A DNA stretch of 64,000 nucleotides from Sarcomyxa edulis (GCA_009761415.1 QUOL01000001.1:3596001-3660000); one strand, 5' to 3'; counted from the stretch's first letter, positions 38,601-45,751 are shown. Made by a program: numbers and translations. Notes: generated from the sequence alone by a model not told the origin.

Positions 38601-39927
38601 TGTCGAGATGTTCTTCAATGTAGTCGAAGAGCGCTTTACGTTCGTCCTGGGAGAGCGAATAGATGGGACCAAAGGGAGGAGTTTTACCCTCCTCGATGTC
38701 AATGTTAATATCGAAGGGACGGTGGTCAGGCAAGCGATTGACTTCCACAGGAGAGAAGACATCAAGATAGTCGTGGTATTTGGACGGAACCGTTTTGCGT
38801 ACAACGTCGTCAGGATCCACGGGCTCGTCGGGAGGAATAGAATCAGGAGAAGGTTCAGGCGGGGGAACGATGAAGTCACCAGCACCAGGTGGAGGAATGT
38901 CTTGACCAAGGGAATTGATCCTGGACTCGAGATCGTCGTTCGGAGTGTACCAGATGCAGGCAGCTTCCAAGTTCTTTGCGTATTTCTTAAAACGCATCGA
39001 GTTGACGTACGAGATGTCCAAAGGTTTGGTTTTAGGGCCATAGACGGGTGCAGGGACAGGTGGTGGTTCGGGAGGAGTGGACCAGATAGCCTTAAGTTCG
39101 GCACGACTAAGGCCAGCACGAGACTTAGACATGGGATGGATGATGGACTGGATAGAATGGATGTTAGCAAGACAACCATGGTGATTTACATACCGCAGTG
39201 GAGCGGAACGATGGATGTTATCCTTGGTAGAAGAGGACAGAACCGAGCCGTTTAGACGAAGGCCTAGACCGACAGAGGCAATAGCAGAAGTGGGTGACAG
39301 AGTAACGTCGGGCATCGGGGCAAGACCATAGCCTTTTCCAAACGCAGAGACGGGATAGGACGAGTTGGCGCCGCAACAGGAGAGGCGAAGTTCTCCTCGT
39401 ACCCAATTGATAGAGGGGTTGTGACGTTTGAGCCAATCGAGACCTAAAAGAATGGGATAGGGCATAGCAACAATCCCCAGACGGATGTTTTCTGAATGAT
39501 CGCGGACTTTCAATGTTGTGACGACATCGTGGGTTAAGAGGCCGGACATGAGAGGCCGATCGTCGATTGCAAATATGGGGACGGGAGCAGATTTGACATT
39601 GCGGGGTAAAGAGTGTCGGTTGACAAAAGTGTCAGAGATATGGGAGTTGGTCGCACCAGAGTCGATGAAGGCGTAAGTCTGAATGGGTTTACGTCCAGGC
39701 AGTTCTAATGTGATAGAGACAAAGAAATGAGCTCTGTTTTGTGGATCGGAACGTACATGAGTAGGTAATTCAAACTTTGGAGCCTGTGAACTACGAGCAA
39801 CCCAATGACCAGAGGTGGTCTTGACGTGGGTAGACTCGGTGGTGATGCGACGAGGGGATTGGGGATGAACAGGCTGAGTTCCCAACGTCGCCGAAGCCCT
39901 AGGAACTAGGTGGACTTCGGCGTGGCT
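35596..39927 (-). CDS. Gypsy Pol polyprotein: PR-RT-RH-IN-chromodomain
   Basis: Read in the -1 frame relative to Gag, from the slippery site at 39933-39927. The open frame extends upstream to 39978 but has no ATG, consistent with expression only as Gag-Pol. Domains in order: aspartic protease (AFIDSGATNS); reverse transcriptase (LRLCVDYRGLN, MPFGLTNAPATFQ, VVYLDDILIYS); RNase H (TDASDFALAG, NPADAPSRRPD); integrase with H2C2 finger (HPGRAGTF ... CDTCNRNK) and DDE core (SMDFIVKLP, ISDRGSTF, TAYHPQTDGLTERTNQTLE); and a chromodomain (IESILDSRKVGRRYDYFISW followed by KGLPLSERSWVPFAEL) that directs integration to modified histones in the family. The tail is Pro-rich. Length is about 1,440 residues with no interruption. 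Confidence 0.95.
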   Translation of the reverse strand, partial: SHAEVHLVPRASATLGTQPVHPQSPRRITTESTHVKTTSGHWVARSSQAPKFELPTHVRSDPQNRAHFFVSITLELPGRKPIQTYAFIDSGATNSHISDTFVNRHSLPRNVKSAPVPIFAIDDRPLMSGLLTHDVVTTLKVRDHSENIRLGIVAMPYPILLGLDWLKRHNPSINWVRGELRLSCCGANSSYPVSAFGKGYGLAPMPDVTLSPTSAIASVGLGLRLNGSVLSSSTKDNIHRSAPLRYVNHHGCLANIHSIQSIIHPMSKSRAGLSRAELKAIWSTPPEPPPVPAPVYGPKTKPLDISYVNSMRFKKYAKNLEAACIWYTPNDDLESRINSLGQDIPPPGAGDFIVPPPEPSPDSIPPDEPVDPDDVVRKTVPSKYHDYLDVFSPVEVNRLPDHRPFDINIDIEEGKTPPFGPIYSLSQDERKALFDYIEEHLDKGYIRRSTSSAASPILFIKRKTGELRLCVDYRGLNSITKKNRYPLPLTGDLLDRVQGCTKFTVIDLKNAFNLIRIKEGDEWKTAFRTHLGLFEYTVMPFGLTNAPATFQAFIQDTLHDLLDISCVVYLDDILIYSRDGQDHDELVRQVLDRLRAGHLFANAKKCEFDKSQVEYLGYIISAQGIQMNPKKLDTIANWPVPKSVRDIQSFLGFTNFYRRFIHHYADIALPLNSLTKKVAKLKFPGLTDEALHAFNQLKLVFTTAPVLRYFDPRLPSTLVTDASDFALAGIHLQPDSSGILHPVAYYSRKFSPAEINYEVYDKELLAIVESFRDMRAWLIGTVPDVSVISDHKNLEYFMSTRVLNRRQSRWSMFLSEFNFTLAYFPGKRNPADAPSRRPDFVPREGDEVLIGQRKALLNSYHLQNLFPQDTPSALTENLSHINSFATFTVDNSEILQEFKTAIASDTEWRHAIATGNEDFSVQDDLVLHQHRLYVPESLRLKIIYQRHDSVLSGHPGRAGTFNQLFRDYSWPGMRRYVRAYVSSCDTCNRNKLPRHKPYGLLHPLDIPQRPWLSISMDFIVKLPISHGYDSIWVVCDRMTRAAHFVPIKEAMDSPELARLFLDRIFRHHGFPDSIISDRGSTFISSFFTHLMKLCGTKMKTSTAYHPQTDGLTERTNQTLETYLRSYCSYQQDDWVDYLALAEFTFNNSTNSSTQVTPFFAGTAHHPKFDPMISDRSTNPSASELADRLDQIHAELQAELSHSNDYMAKYYDKKHTPAPVFAVGDYVWLLRRNIKTTRPSLKLDYRRLGPFQVLDRRGVSAYLLKLPPTLSRLHPVFNVSLLEPYHDPSVFPGRDIPNHPRVELAPSNYAKDIESILDSRKVGRRYDYFISWKGLPLSERSWVPFAELPKSLNEVLEQFHRRNPARPHPPRFSFTHSIPSVPSISTPTTELPPPPHYNPPRTPSPPPGPWLRDYQPPNQTTLRSGRVAHPPASKDYASSILKGG

Positions 39928-39933
39928 TTTCCC
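39889..39933 (-). promoter_or_regulatory. -1 programmed frameshift signal, Gag/Pol
   Basis: On the coding (minus) strand the heptamer GGGAAAA (39933-39927) is in the zero frame as G GGA AAA, a canonical X XXY YYZ slippery site. After a 4 nt spacer comes CGCCGAAG (39922-39915), and its perfect reverse complement CTTCGGCG lies at 39896-39889. Inside the loop CCTAG pairs with CTAGG around a 3 nt loop, and the Gag stop codon TAG sits in that inner stem. A -1 slip continues exactly into the Pol frame (K-S-H-A-E-V-H-L). The slippage itself is inferred. Confidence 0.8.
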
Positions 39934-40964
39934 GCGGTGGGCTTCCATTCTCCGTGACGGGCTTTTCTGACGGAGCAAGCATCGACCATATGACCGGATT
40001 TACCACAGTAAAGGCAGAGATTGTTCTTGAGACGATTCTCGCGTTCCTGGGTACTGAGTTTACCGGTGCCGGTGCGAACAGCGTCAACGTCCATGGGAAC
40101 GACGTCGGCGTTAGAGGTGGAAGAGTTGACAGGGTAAGAGGAGGTGGAAGTGGTAGTGGTAGTGGAGGTGGAAGCGCGGGGGGTGCGAGTGGTGTGGGAG
40201 TTCTGGTTCTGGAGTTTCTTCTCGTTGTCCCGTTCGTTGAGGTTATTATCGATGCGAATGATGATGGGCTGCCAGCCAAGAAGTGTCTTGGGACGAGTGA
40301 CAACACCTACGAGCTTGTCCTTGATGCGATCGCTAAGGCCGCGATAGAGTCGGTCCATCTTGGTCTGTTCGGTCATATCGAGGTGAGCGGCAATCTCGTA
40401 GAATTTAGTGATGTACGCATGGGCTGAGCCAGTCTGTTTGAGGGCATCAAGACGGCGCATGGCAGTGGCCTGAATGTTGGGATCGGCAAAGTGGGATTGG
40501 AACGAAGCGAGGAAGTCGGGGAATTTGTCGAGAAGAATGGGAGTGTACTGTTTAATGTTATTGAACCACTCCTTGGGAGAGCCGTCCTTGAGGTAACGGC
40601 CCATGTAAAGGGATTTGTCTTTGTCGGTGGTGAAGCCTTGGCGCTGAAGGTGGATAGTGTCCTCCACCTCGCTGATGAAAGCCTTGACTTCTTCATGACG
40701 ACCGTTAAAGATACGAGGCTCCTTGACTTTGATGGAGGAGTGACGAGGGTTGGCGGCGGCGACGACAGCCATTTGGCGTTGCTGATCAATGAAGGCAGCC
40801 ATGGAGGCCTGGAAAAGGGCCTGGTTGTCGTTCATGAGAGCGAGCATCTTGTTGAAGTCTTCAACGTAATGGGGGAGTGCAGCCTGAGTAGGAACAGACT
40901 CAGGAGCAGGATTGTCGGCGAGATGACCGGTATCCATAGGGTTGTTGACGTCGTCAATGGACAT
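39906..40964 (-). CDS. Gypsy Gag with CCHC zinc knuckle
   Basis: Capsid/nucleocapsid protein, 352 residues. The retrotransposon-gag core is recognisable from VKEPRIFNGRHEEVKAFISE through DGSPKEWF and SFQSHFADPNIQATAMRRL to MDRLYRGLSDRIKDKLVG. A Thr/Ser-rich linker leads to the zinc knuckle CLYCGKSGHMVDAC (C-x2-C-x4-H-x4-C). The start ATG at 40964 is about 60 nt inside the 5' LTR boundary. The TAG stop falls inside the frameshift hairpin and overlaps the Pol frame by 73 nt. Confidence 0.94.
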   Translation of the reverse strand: MSIDDVNNPMDTGHLADNPAPESVPTQAALPHYVEDFNKMLALMNDNQALFQASMAAFIDQQRQMAVVAAANPRHSSIKVKEPRIFNGRHEEVKAFISEVEDTIHLQRQGFTTDKDKSLYMGRYLKDGSPKEWFNNIKQYTPILLDKFPDFLASFQSHFADPNIQATAMRRLDALKQTGSAHAYITKFYEIAAHLDMTEQTKMDRLYRGLSDRIKDKLVGVVTRPKTLLGWQPIIIRIDNNLNERDNEKKLQNQNSHTTRTPRASTSTTTTTSTSSYPVNSSTSNADVVPMDVDAVRTGTGKLSTQERENRLKNNLCLYCGKSGHMVDACSVRKARHGEWKPTAGKATPKST

Positions 40965-41012
40965 GGTGCAAGATTATCAAAGCGGGTGCGGGGAAGATAA
41001 ATCGAGCTGGTG

Positions 41013-41022
41013 GCGAAATCAA
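41013..41022 (-). promoter_or_regulatory. Gypsy primer-binding site, probably self-priming
   Basis: On the minus strand the 10-mer TTGATTTCGC begins 3 nt inside the 5' LTR. It is the exact complement of GCGAAATCAA at 41164-41155 in the LTR, the predicted 5' end of the element transcript. No match to a tRNA 3' end (TGG...) is present at the boundary. This is the arrangement used by Tf1/sushi elements, whose own RNA 5' end primes minus-strand synthesis. Confidence 0.75.
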
Positions 41023-41025
41023 ACT

Positions 41026-41451
41026 TGTGAGAACCAAATTCCGAAAGAGGAAATATAAGACGATCGATAGTAATACACACGAAGTTGGAGGAAATTCGAG
41101 TGGATTGAATCTGAGGAAGATCTTGAGAGAAATCGATATGGTGCAAACACTGTGTTGATTTCGCGTCTAACTACTATACAGTGGAGCAGTATTTATAGGG
41201 AGACGGATAGGAGTGCAGGGGCTTTAAGAGGAGAAGTAATAGGTAGTCGGATTGAATGTAAAAAGTAAGGCAGTGCAGATTAAAGGAGAAGAGAGAGATA
41301 ATAAGGAGAAGATGAGGGGCGTACAATGGATGATTGGACGGATGTAGGTCTCGGGACGGATGCAATGTCTCGGGAAATCCGACTATTGATAGTCAGATTA
41401 TTCCCACGGACCGAGTGGTGGACCGTCGGACTAGGAAAGGAGTTCATTACA
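41026..41451 (-). repeat. Gypsy 5' LTR
   Basis: 426 bp, identical by eye to the left LTR. As the element runs leftwards, this copy contains the active promoter. U3 lies at the right side, and the predicted R/U5 runs from 41164 down to 41026. Confidence 0.95.
41164..41197 (-). promoter_or_regulatory. Gypsy LTR core promoter: TATA box and predicted start
   Basis: TATAAATA reads on the minus strand at 41197-41190. The predicted start base G at 41164 lies 33 nt downstream of the first T. It is chosen because the RNA from there begins GCGAAATCAA, complementary to the primer-binding site. Spacing and complementarity agree; transcription itself is not shown. Confidence 0.65.
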
Positions 41452-41456
41452 CCCTA
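41452..41456. repeat. Gypsy target-site duplication, right copy (CCCTA)
   Basis: Matches 35164-35168. The base after it is g, so the pre-insertion sequence read CCC TAG, the end of Ngaro ORF2. Confidence 0.95.
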
Positions 41457-41570
41457 GTATCAGACATTACACGAGCTACTTACAATAATATTAAATAATT
41501 AATTTTCAAACCTTCTCTAGCAATTAGTCCTCGCTCGTTCTTTCTCTTCATCCACGAACACTCCACAATC

Positions 41571-42761
41571 ATGCGAAACCTTCATAGAAAATCTTCACAT
41601 TCCGACAGAATCACTTTAGAAACCATCGCAAAATTCATTCCCAAAAAACCATCCTCCGATCTTACTATCTCAAACTTCGCTTATCGCGCCAAAGCATATC
41701 GATACCATCGAGCTCACACCTTTCGTCCACAAACCTCTCCCACATACGCTACCTTACTACAAAACGAAAGAATAGACAAAGTCATTAGTCGTTCTTGGGC
41801 CATATCCACCTCTAAGAAATACGCCAACGCGGTTGAACATTTCTTTCGTTTTTGCGATATTCTCGACGTACCCTTATACTCTCGCCTTCCTGCATCCGAA
41901 TACATCCTCTGCGCTTTCGTAGCAGATTCGGCAGGCAAAATTGCTGGAGGTACTATCGCTGCAAAAATCTCTGCCATTCACGCTTGGCACACTCAGAATA
42001 ACCAATTTTGGAACGGAGGACAGAGACTAAAAGCAGTCCTCGCCGGAGCAGAAAAGATGACTCCAGATTCATCCCGTCGTCCAGAAAGACCACCAGTCAC
42101 CATTCAAATGATCGCCATGTTATATCATGACCTAGACCACAACAACACTCTCGACATTGCCGTATATTTCGCAGCCTGCTGCGCCTTCTGGTGTCAGATT
42201 AGGCTAGGAGAACTCTTCCCCGAAAACCAACGTACCTTCAATCCAAAACACGCTCCAGCCCTTTATCATCTTTTTCCTCCGATCGCTTCAGGATCGCGAA
42301 GACTTCATCTTCCCAGAACTAAAATGGCCGGTGATAGAGGCGAGGATGTCATGATGCTTCGACAGAACGACAACGATCCCATAGCCGCACTCGAACATCA
42401 TATTACTTCCAATAATCTCACCTCCAATGACCCTCTCTGTTCATATCGAGACCTCAAAAACAAGCTAATACCCCTCACCAAGCGCAAATTCCTTCTTCGC
42501 TGCAATGAAATTTGGTTCTCTCGAGGTCTCATCATCCCTACTACAGGTCACGCCTTTCGTATTGGCGGTACTACACATCTACTCATTTCCGGTGTTCCAC
42601 CTCACATTGTCAAAATGATGGGACGCTGGTCATCCGACGAATTCCTGAAATATTGGAGATCCTTAGAAATCATCGCTCCATTAGTGGTAGTCAGAGTAGA
42701 GGATTTTGGCAGGATTACACAGGGATTATGGGCCCGATTATCGAACGATTCTGGAAGATAA
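41571..42761 (+). CDS. Ngaro ORF3, tyrosine recombinase with altered C-terminus
   Basis: Integrates the circular DNA form of the retrotransposon. The ORF is 396 residues. The N-terminal core-binding half (ISRSWAISTSKKYANAVEHF, FRFCDILDVP) precedes the catalytic domain. Conserved residues are visible: Arg in CQIRLGEL, HAFR in TTGHAFRIGGTTHLL (H-x-x-R), Trp in MGRWSSDEF and the likely nucleophile Tyr in LKYWRS. After IIAPL the frame enters a MITE-like insertion and reads about 26 foreign residues to a stop at 42761. Excising that insert with one ATT copy restores IIAPLYAELLKPLEYQILA and a stop at 43118-43120 (385 residues). All catalytic residues precede the insertion, so activity may survive. 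Confidence 0.9.
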   Translation: MRNLHRKSSHSDRITLETIAKFIPKKPSSDLTISNFAYRAKAYRYHRAHTFRPQTSPTYATLLQNERIDKVISRSWAISTSKKYANAVEHFFRFCDILDVPLYSRLPASEYILCAFVADSAGKIAGGTIAAKISAIHAWHTQNNQFWNGGQRLKAVLAGAEKMTPDSSRRPERPPVTIQMIAMLYHDLDHNNTLDIAVYFAACCAFWCQIRLGELFPENQRTFNPKHAPALYHLFPPIASGSRRLHLPRTKMAGDRGEDVMMLRQNDNDPIAALEHHITSNNLTSNDPLCSYRDLKNKLIPLTKRKFLLRCNEIWFSRGLIIPTTGHAFRIGGTTHLLISGVPPHIVKMMGRWSSDEFLKYWRSLEIIAPLVVVRVEDFGRITQGLWARLSNDSGR

Positions 42762-43071
42762 TCGTGTCATAATCCGGATTCACTCTGACCGCGCAAAAAT
42801 ATTCCTGGGATCCTGCAAGATTATGGGAGGATTATCGGGGTCACTAAAACAGCAAGAAATAAGAAGATCAAGTCTCATCGCCGTAATCGCGGCCATAATC
42901 CGACCATAATCGCAGCTGATAATCCTCGAAGCGCCTCCGGAGGCGCTTCGAGGATTATCGAGGATTCTGATTATGGGCGATTATGGCCTTGATTTCGGTC
43001 CTTAATCATGCCTTAATCCTGCTGTGAATCCTCGTGTAATCCTCCCATAATCCTCTACTCTGACTACTACT
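42683..43071. mobile_element. 389 bp MITE-like inverted-repeat element
   Basis: Terminal inverted repeats of about 45 bp (42683-42727 and 43027-43071; 40 of 45 positions match) beginning AGTRGTAGTCAGAGTAGAGG. It is flanked by an ATT duplication (42680-42682 and 43072-43074). It encodes nothing beyond the chance C-terminus of ORF3. The interior is full of GGATTAT/ATAATCC words in both directions and has a long palindrome at its centre. Removing it restores the recombinase reading frame, which demonstrates insertion. The superfamily is uncertain: a 3 bp duplication is compatible with PIF/Harbinger, but ATT is not its usual TWA. Confidence 0.85.
42918..42959. repeat. 42 bp perfect palindrome in the MITE core
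   Basis: Each 21 nt arm is the exact reverse complement of the other with no spacer; the centre is CCGG (middle between 42938 and 42939). The single strand would form a long unbroken stem. Confidence 0.95.
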
Positions 43072-43223
43072 ATTGTACGCCGAACTTCTCAAACCTCTCG
43101 AATATCAGATTCTAGCGTGATGGGTCTCCTTTCCCAGGCTTATGTTCACTTCGTTCCATTTTCCGGGTGTGTCTCCTTTCTCTTCTCTTCCCTCGACGCG
43201 CCTTGCTTAGGTTCCCCGTTTTT

Positions 43224-43382
43224 GGGTGATCTCGGTTCGTTCTCTCAGACACACCCCCTGGGTCTTCGAAATGGTCCGAAAGTACCTTTTCTCGACTTCC
43301 CCCCCACATCACGACAGATTGGCACTGCACGAAGTTTTCATCTCATTCTATTACACATATCTATCGACGAAAACAACAGCAC
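43224..43382 (+). repeat. Ngaro split direct repeat B1
   Basis: 159 bp, identical by eye to B2 at 43698-43856. It starts gggtgatctcggttc and ends gaaaacaacagcac. It is followed by aaaa and then directly by A2. Confidence 0.92.
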
Positions 43383-43386
43383 AAAA

Positions 43387-43571
43387 TGAAAGGCTTGAGA
43401 AAGGAGGAACGGGATGAATCGTGGGCCGCTTTTTCGTGACCGTGACAGGCGCTCGTTTACCGACGTTCCACTATCCGTTACACTCGCGTTTCTTGAACTC
43501 GTACTTCTACGTTCACTACTTCCGTCTCTCGTTCCTCTCTCCTCTGTACTTCTCTCCGTCGGAATTTTTGA
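43387..43571 (+). repeat. Ngaro split direct repeat A2
   Basis: 185 bp, identical by eye to A1 at 30755-30939. The 4 bp between B1 and A2 (43383-43386, aaaa) mimic the joined ends of a circular intermediate. The open frame across A2 is a by-product of the repeat, not a gene. Confidence 0.92.
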
Positions 43572-43697
43572 CCCCACCCACCGTCCCTTTTCTTCTTTTC
43601 TTTTCTCTCTCGTTTTTGTAAAACTTCGTTCGTACAGACCGTCCAATACAAATGCTTTGTACAGTACAGTCTGTCGGTGTCTCAGAGATCGTCACCC

Positions 43698-43856
43698 GGG
43701 TGATCTCGGTTCGTTCTCTCAGACACACCCCCTGGGTCTTCGAAATGGTCCGAAAGTACCTTTTCTCGACTTCCCCCCCACATCACGACAGATTGGCACT
43801 GCACGAAGTTTTCATCTCATTCTATTACACATATCTATCGACGAAAACAACAGCAC
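43698..43856 (+). repeat. Ngaro split direct repeat B2 (right end)
   Basis: 159 bp, identical by eye to B1, forming the right terminus. 126 bp of pyrimidine-rich sequence (43572-43697) separates A2 from B2. Host sequence begins gaaaatgtaattt. Confidence 0.9.
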
Positions 43857-43929
43857 GAAAATGTAATTTCTCCTTTGTTTTTGCTTCCTCCCTCGATAAC
43901 TCGCACTTCCTTTTCCTTTCAACTTGAAG

Positions 43930-45097
43930 TCGCAAAAACCATCGAACAACTGGCGTATGCGGCGATACCCACTTATACAACAGGACCCAAATTGCCACCT
44001 GAACTTACCGACGCAATCATCCATGAACTTCATTATAATCGACCCGCTCTCCTAAACTGCTCATTGGTCTGCAGAAATTGGATACCAGCCTCTCGAACAC
44101 ATCTTTTTCGCACAGTGAGGATCTACCCAAAACCTTCTCTCTGCGCATTCGTCGAAAATCTCAATTCTCCCGATTCTACCATCTCCGGATATGTTCGCCA
44201 TATCATTTATTCTCCTACGCACAACCCTCCTCATGTCGTTTTTCCGAACTCGGACTATCTCAAGGACGTGGAGTCTATCGAGATAAGACACGTCAACTGG
44301 AAATCTTTGGTCGCATCCTCTAATGTACCTGCGCTTTCGACGTTTCCACGATTGAAATCCCTGGTTCTGACGGACATCTTCCTGGAGGACCAATGCCAGA
44401 TCAGAGAGATCACAGGTATCTTACCGTCACTGGAGCGTCTGTGTCTTGATATCATGTATGCAGATCATACTGGCGCTCATCTTCGCCAGGCACGCCTGGA
44501 TCAATATCTCCCATCTTTACGGAATCTTGATCTTGTCTCATTCCGGGGTGATATCTCGAGCTGGTTCCCACCTCCACACTCTATCGATAATCTTAAAGTC
44601 GGTAATAGCAGTTGCGCTCGGCATGACATGGCAATGTACTGTCAGTACCTATTATCTCTTGGCCCCTCACTCAAACATCTAGTCCTAACAGACGGTGAGG
44701 CTTCCACGCTGTCTACTACGTCAGGAATGCTCACATCGAGACAGTTATGTTATCTGATCTCTTGGACCTACATCGAAATACGGAACTTCTGACTCTCGAA
44801 GTGCACTTCCGTACCAGATATGTCCCGGATTTCGCGTTCATCATGGAACAACTCGTCAATTCCCAGATAAAGCAAGTGATCGTTCGGATTATACTCTCTG
44901 AACCCTGTTGCAATCCTGGGTGGGATGTTCTCGAAAAACTAAACAAGCTTTTCAACCCACCGCACTTTCCGAGTCTCGAGAAACTCGAATTTTTCATCGG
45001 GGGGTTCTTGAGTGGGCCATGGCGTTGGCTGATCAAGGAGCAACTCTCTAACTGTGACACGCGTAGGGTTCTTCACATCAAGGAATACACGAAATGA
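43930..45097 (+). pseudogene. F-box gene lacking its 5' end at the Ngaro boundary
   Basis: F-box receptor-like gene. Exons 43930-44694 and 44745-45097 join over a 50 nt intron (LKHLVLTD-VMLSDLL). The F-box is clear: GPKLPPELTDAIIHELHYNR, then LLNCSLVCRNWIPASR and HLFRTV. Leucine-rich repeats follow (FPRLKSLVLTD, LPSLERLCLD, LPSLRNLDLV), ending PPHFPSLEKLEFFIGG and NCDTRRVLHIKEYTK. No in-frame ATG precedes the F-box on this side of the Ngaro end, 74 bp away. The first exon was probably separated or lost when the element inserted. It may be a pseudogene, or a gene with the element inside an intron. A paralogue's 3' end lies at 63524. Confidence 0.65.
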
Positions 45098-45751
45098 TGG
45101 TCGTCATTCATCCCTTCTTCCGTGGTAGTTTTCGTCCGTTTAGGCTCAGTTGAATCTCCTCAGGACTGGGTCGTCTATCTTTCTTCTGGTCTACGTATTC
45201 ACGCTGGCTCTAATATCTTGTACTCATATCAATATTTTAAATTACCATTCCGTCTGTTACAAAGGTCAGCCCTGAAAGAGGCTTTCCCTTGCTGGCGTAC
45301 TTCTGGTGTTCTTCGAGCATCTTCCCCGCTTTCCCCGACGTGTATTTCTGTCCCAACTGCGCCCAGAACACGGGACCTGACATATGCCGCATGGCCACGT
45401 GGAGAGGTACATCCGCGAATTTATAACAGCATAGCCACAGTCCCCCCTTTCTTCGCTTCTTGCAACTCGCACCACATTTTTGTCGCTTTTGTCGTTCTAG
45501 CTTGTTGGAATCATCGTTGGAACGCCCTAACCACATTTCTATCCTCTTTTGATCGAGTTCGACCTTGCCGTAAAGACAGGCCATACACGCAATTCCCTAT
45601 CGCTCCAGCCATTTATCTCGACTTGAACCAAGTCATTCAAGGCGCTGAAGAGGTCGACAAAACAAACTGTACGTGGATGCTACTATCGTTGTCCTTTGAC
45701 TTTTGGATAGCTGACATCTTCTGGTGTCTGTATTGAACGACAGACATTAAA
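45098..45751. other. Intergenic, overlapping open frames not called
   Basis: This is 654 bp. A 204-codon plus frame and a 115-codon minus frame overlap here. Neither shows a family motif or clear splice structure. It holds the terminator of the F-box gene and the promoter of the membrane-protein gene. Confidence 0.4.

Larger units (their letters stand above)
35169..41451 (-). mobile_element. Ty3/Gypsy chromovirus, 6,283 bp, apparently complete
   Basis: Bounded by two 426 bp LTRs of the form TG...CA (in minus orientation TGTAATG...TCTCACA) and by a perfect CCCTA duplication. The internal region codes on the minus strand for Gag and for Pol in the order protease, RT, RNase H, integrase, chromodomain, which defines chromoviruses. 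I saw no premature stop or frameshift except the programmed Gag/Pol junction. The LTRs look identical, so the insertion is very recent. It sits inside the Ngaro element at the stop codon of ORF2 and is therefore younger than it. Confidence 0.96.
30755..43856 (+). mobile_element. Ngaro-type tyrosine-recombinase retrotransposon carrying two nested insertions
   Basis: The element runs from repeat A1 to repeat B2 and encodes, on the plus strand, a Gag-like protein with zinc knuckle, RT-RNase H and a tyrosine recombinase. That content defines the DIRS order. The terminal arrangement A1-ORFs-B1-A2-B2 (split direct repeats, 185 and 159 bp) and the lack of any recognisable methyltransferase domain point to the Ngaro group rather than DIRS1. 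No target duplication is expected for recombinase-mediated insertion, and I saw none. Two younger insertions interrupt it: a Gypsy element at 35169-41451 and a MITE-like element at 42683-43071. Subtracting both with their duplications leaves about 6,422 bp. Repeats and ORFs look intact apart from the two interruptions. Confidence 0.9.

Noticed and set aside
37915..40427. Long plus-strand frames inside the Gypsy element
   Set aside because: Shadows of Gag and Pol on the other strand; no homology.
43414..43866. Open frame across repeats A2 and B2
   Set aside because: The same frame exists in A1 because the sequence is repeated; it is a by-product of the terminal repeats.
45122..45736. 204-codon plus frame and overlapping 115-codon minus frame
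   Set aside because: Neither has a domain, signal or splice support; both could be chance in a GC-balanced intergenic stretch.
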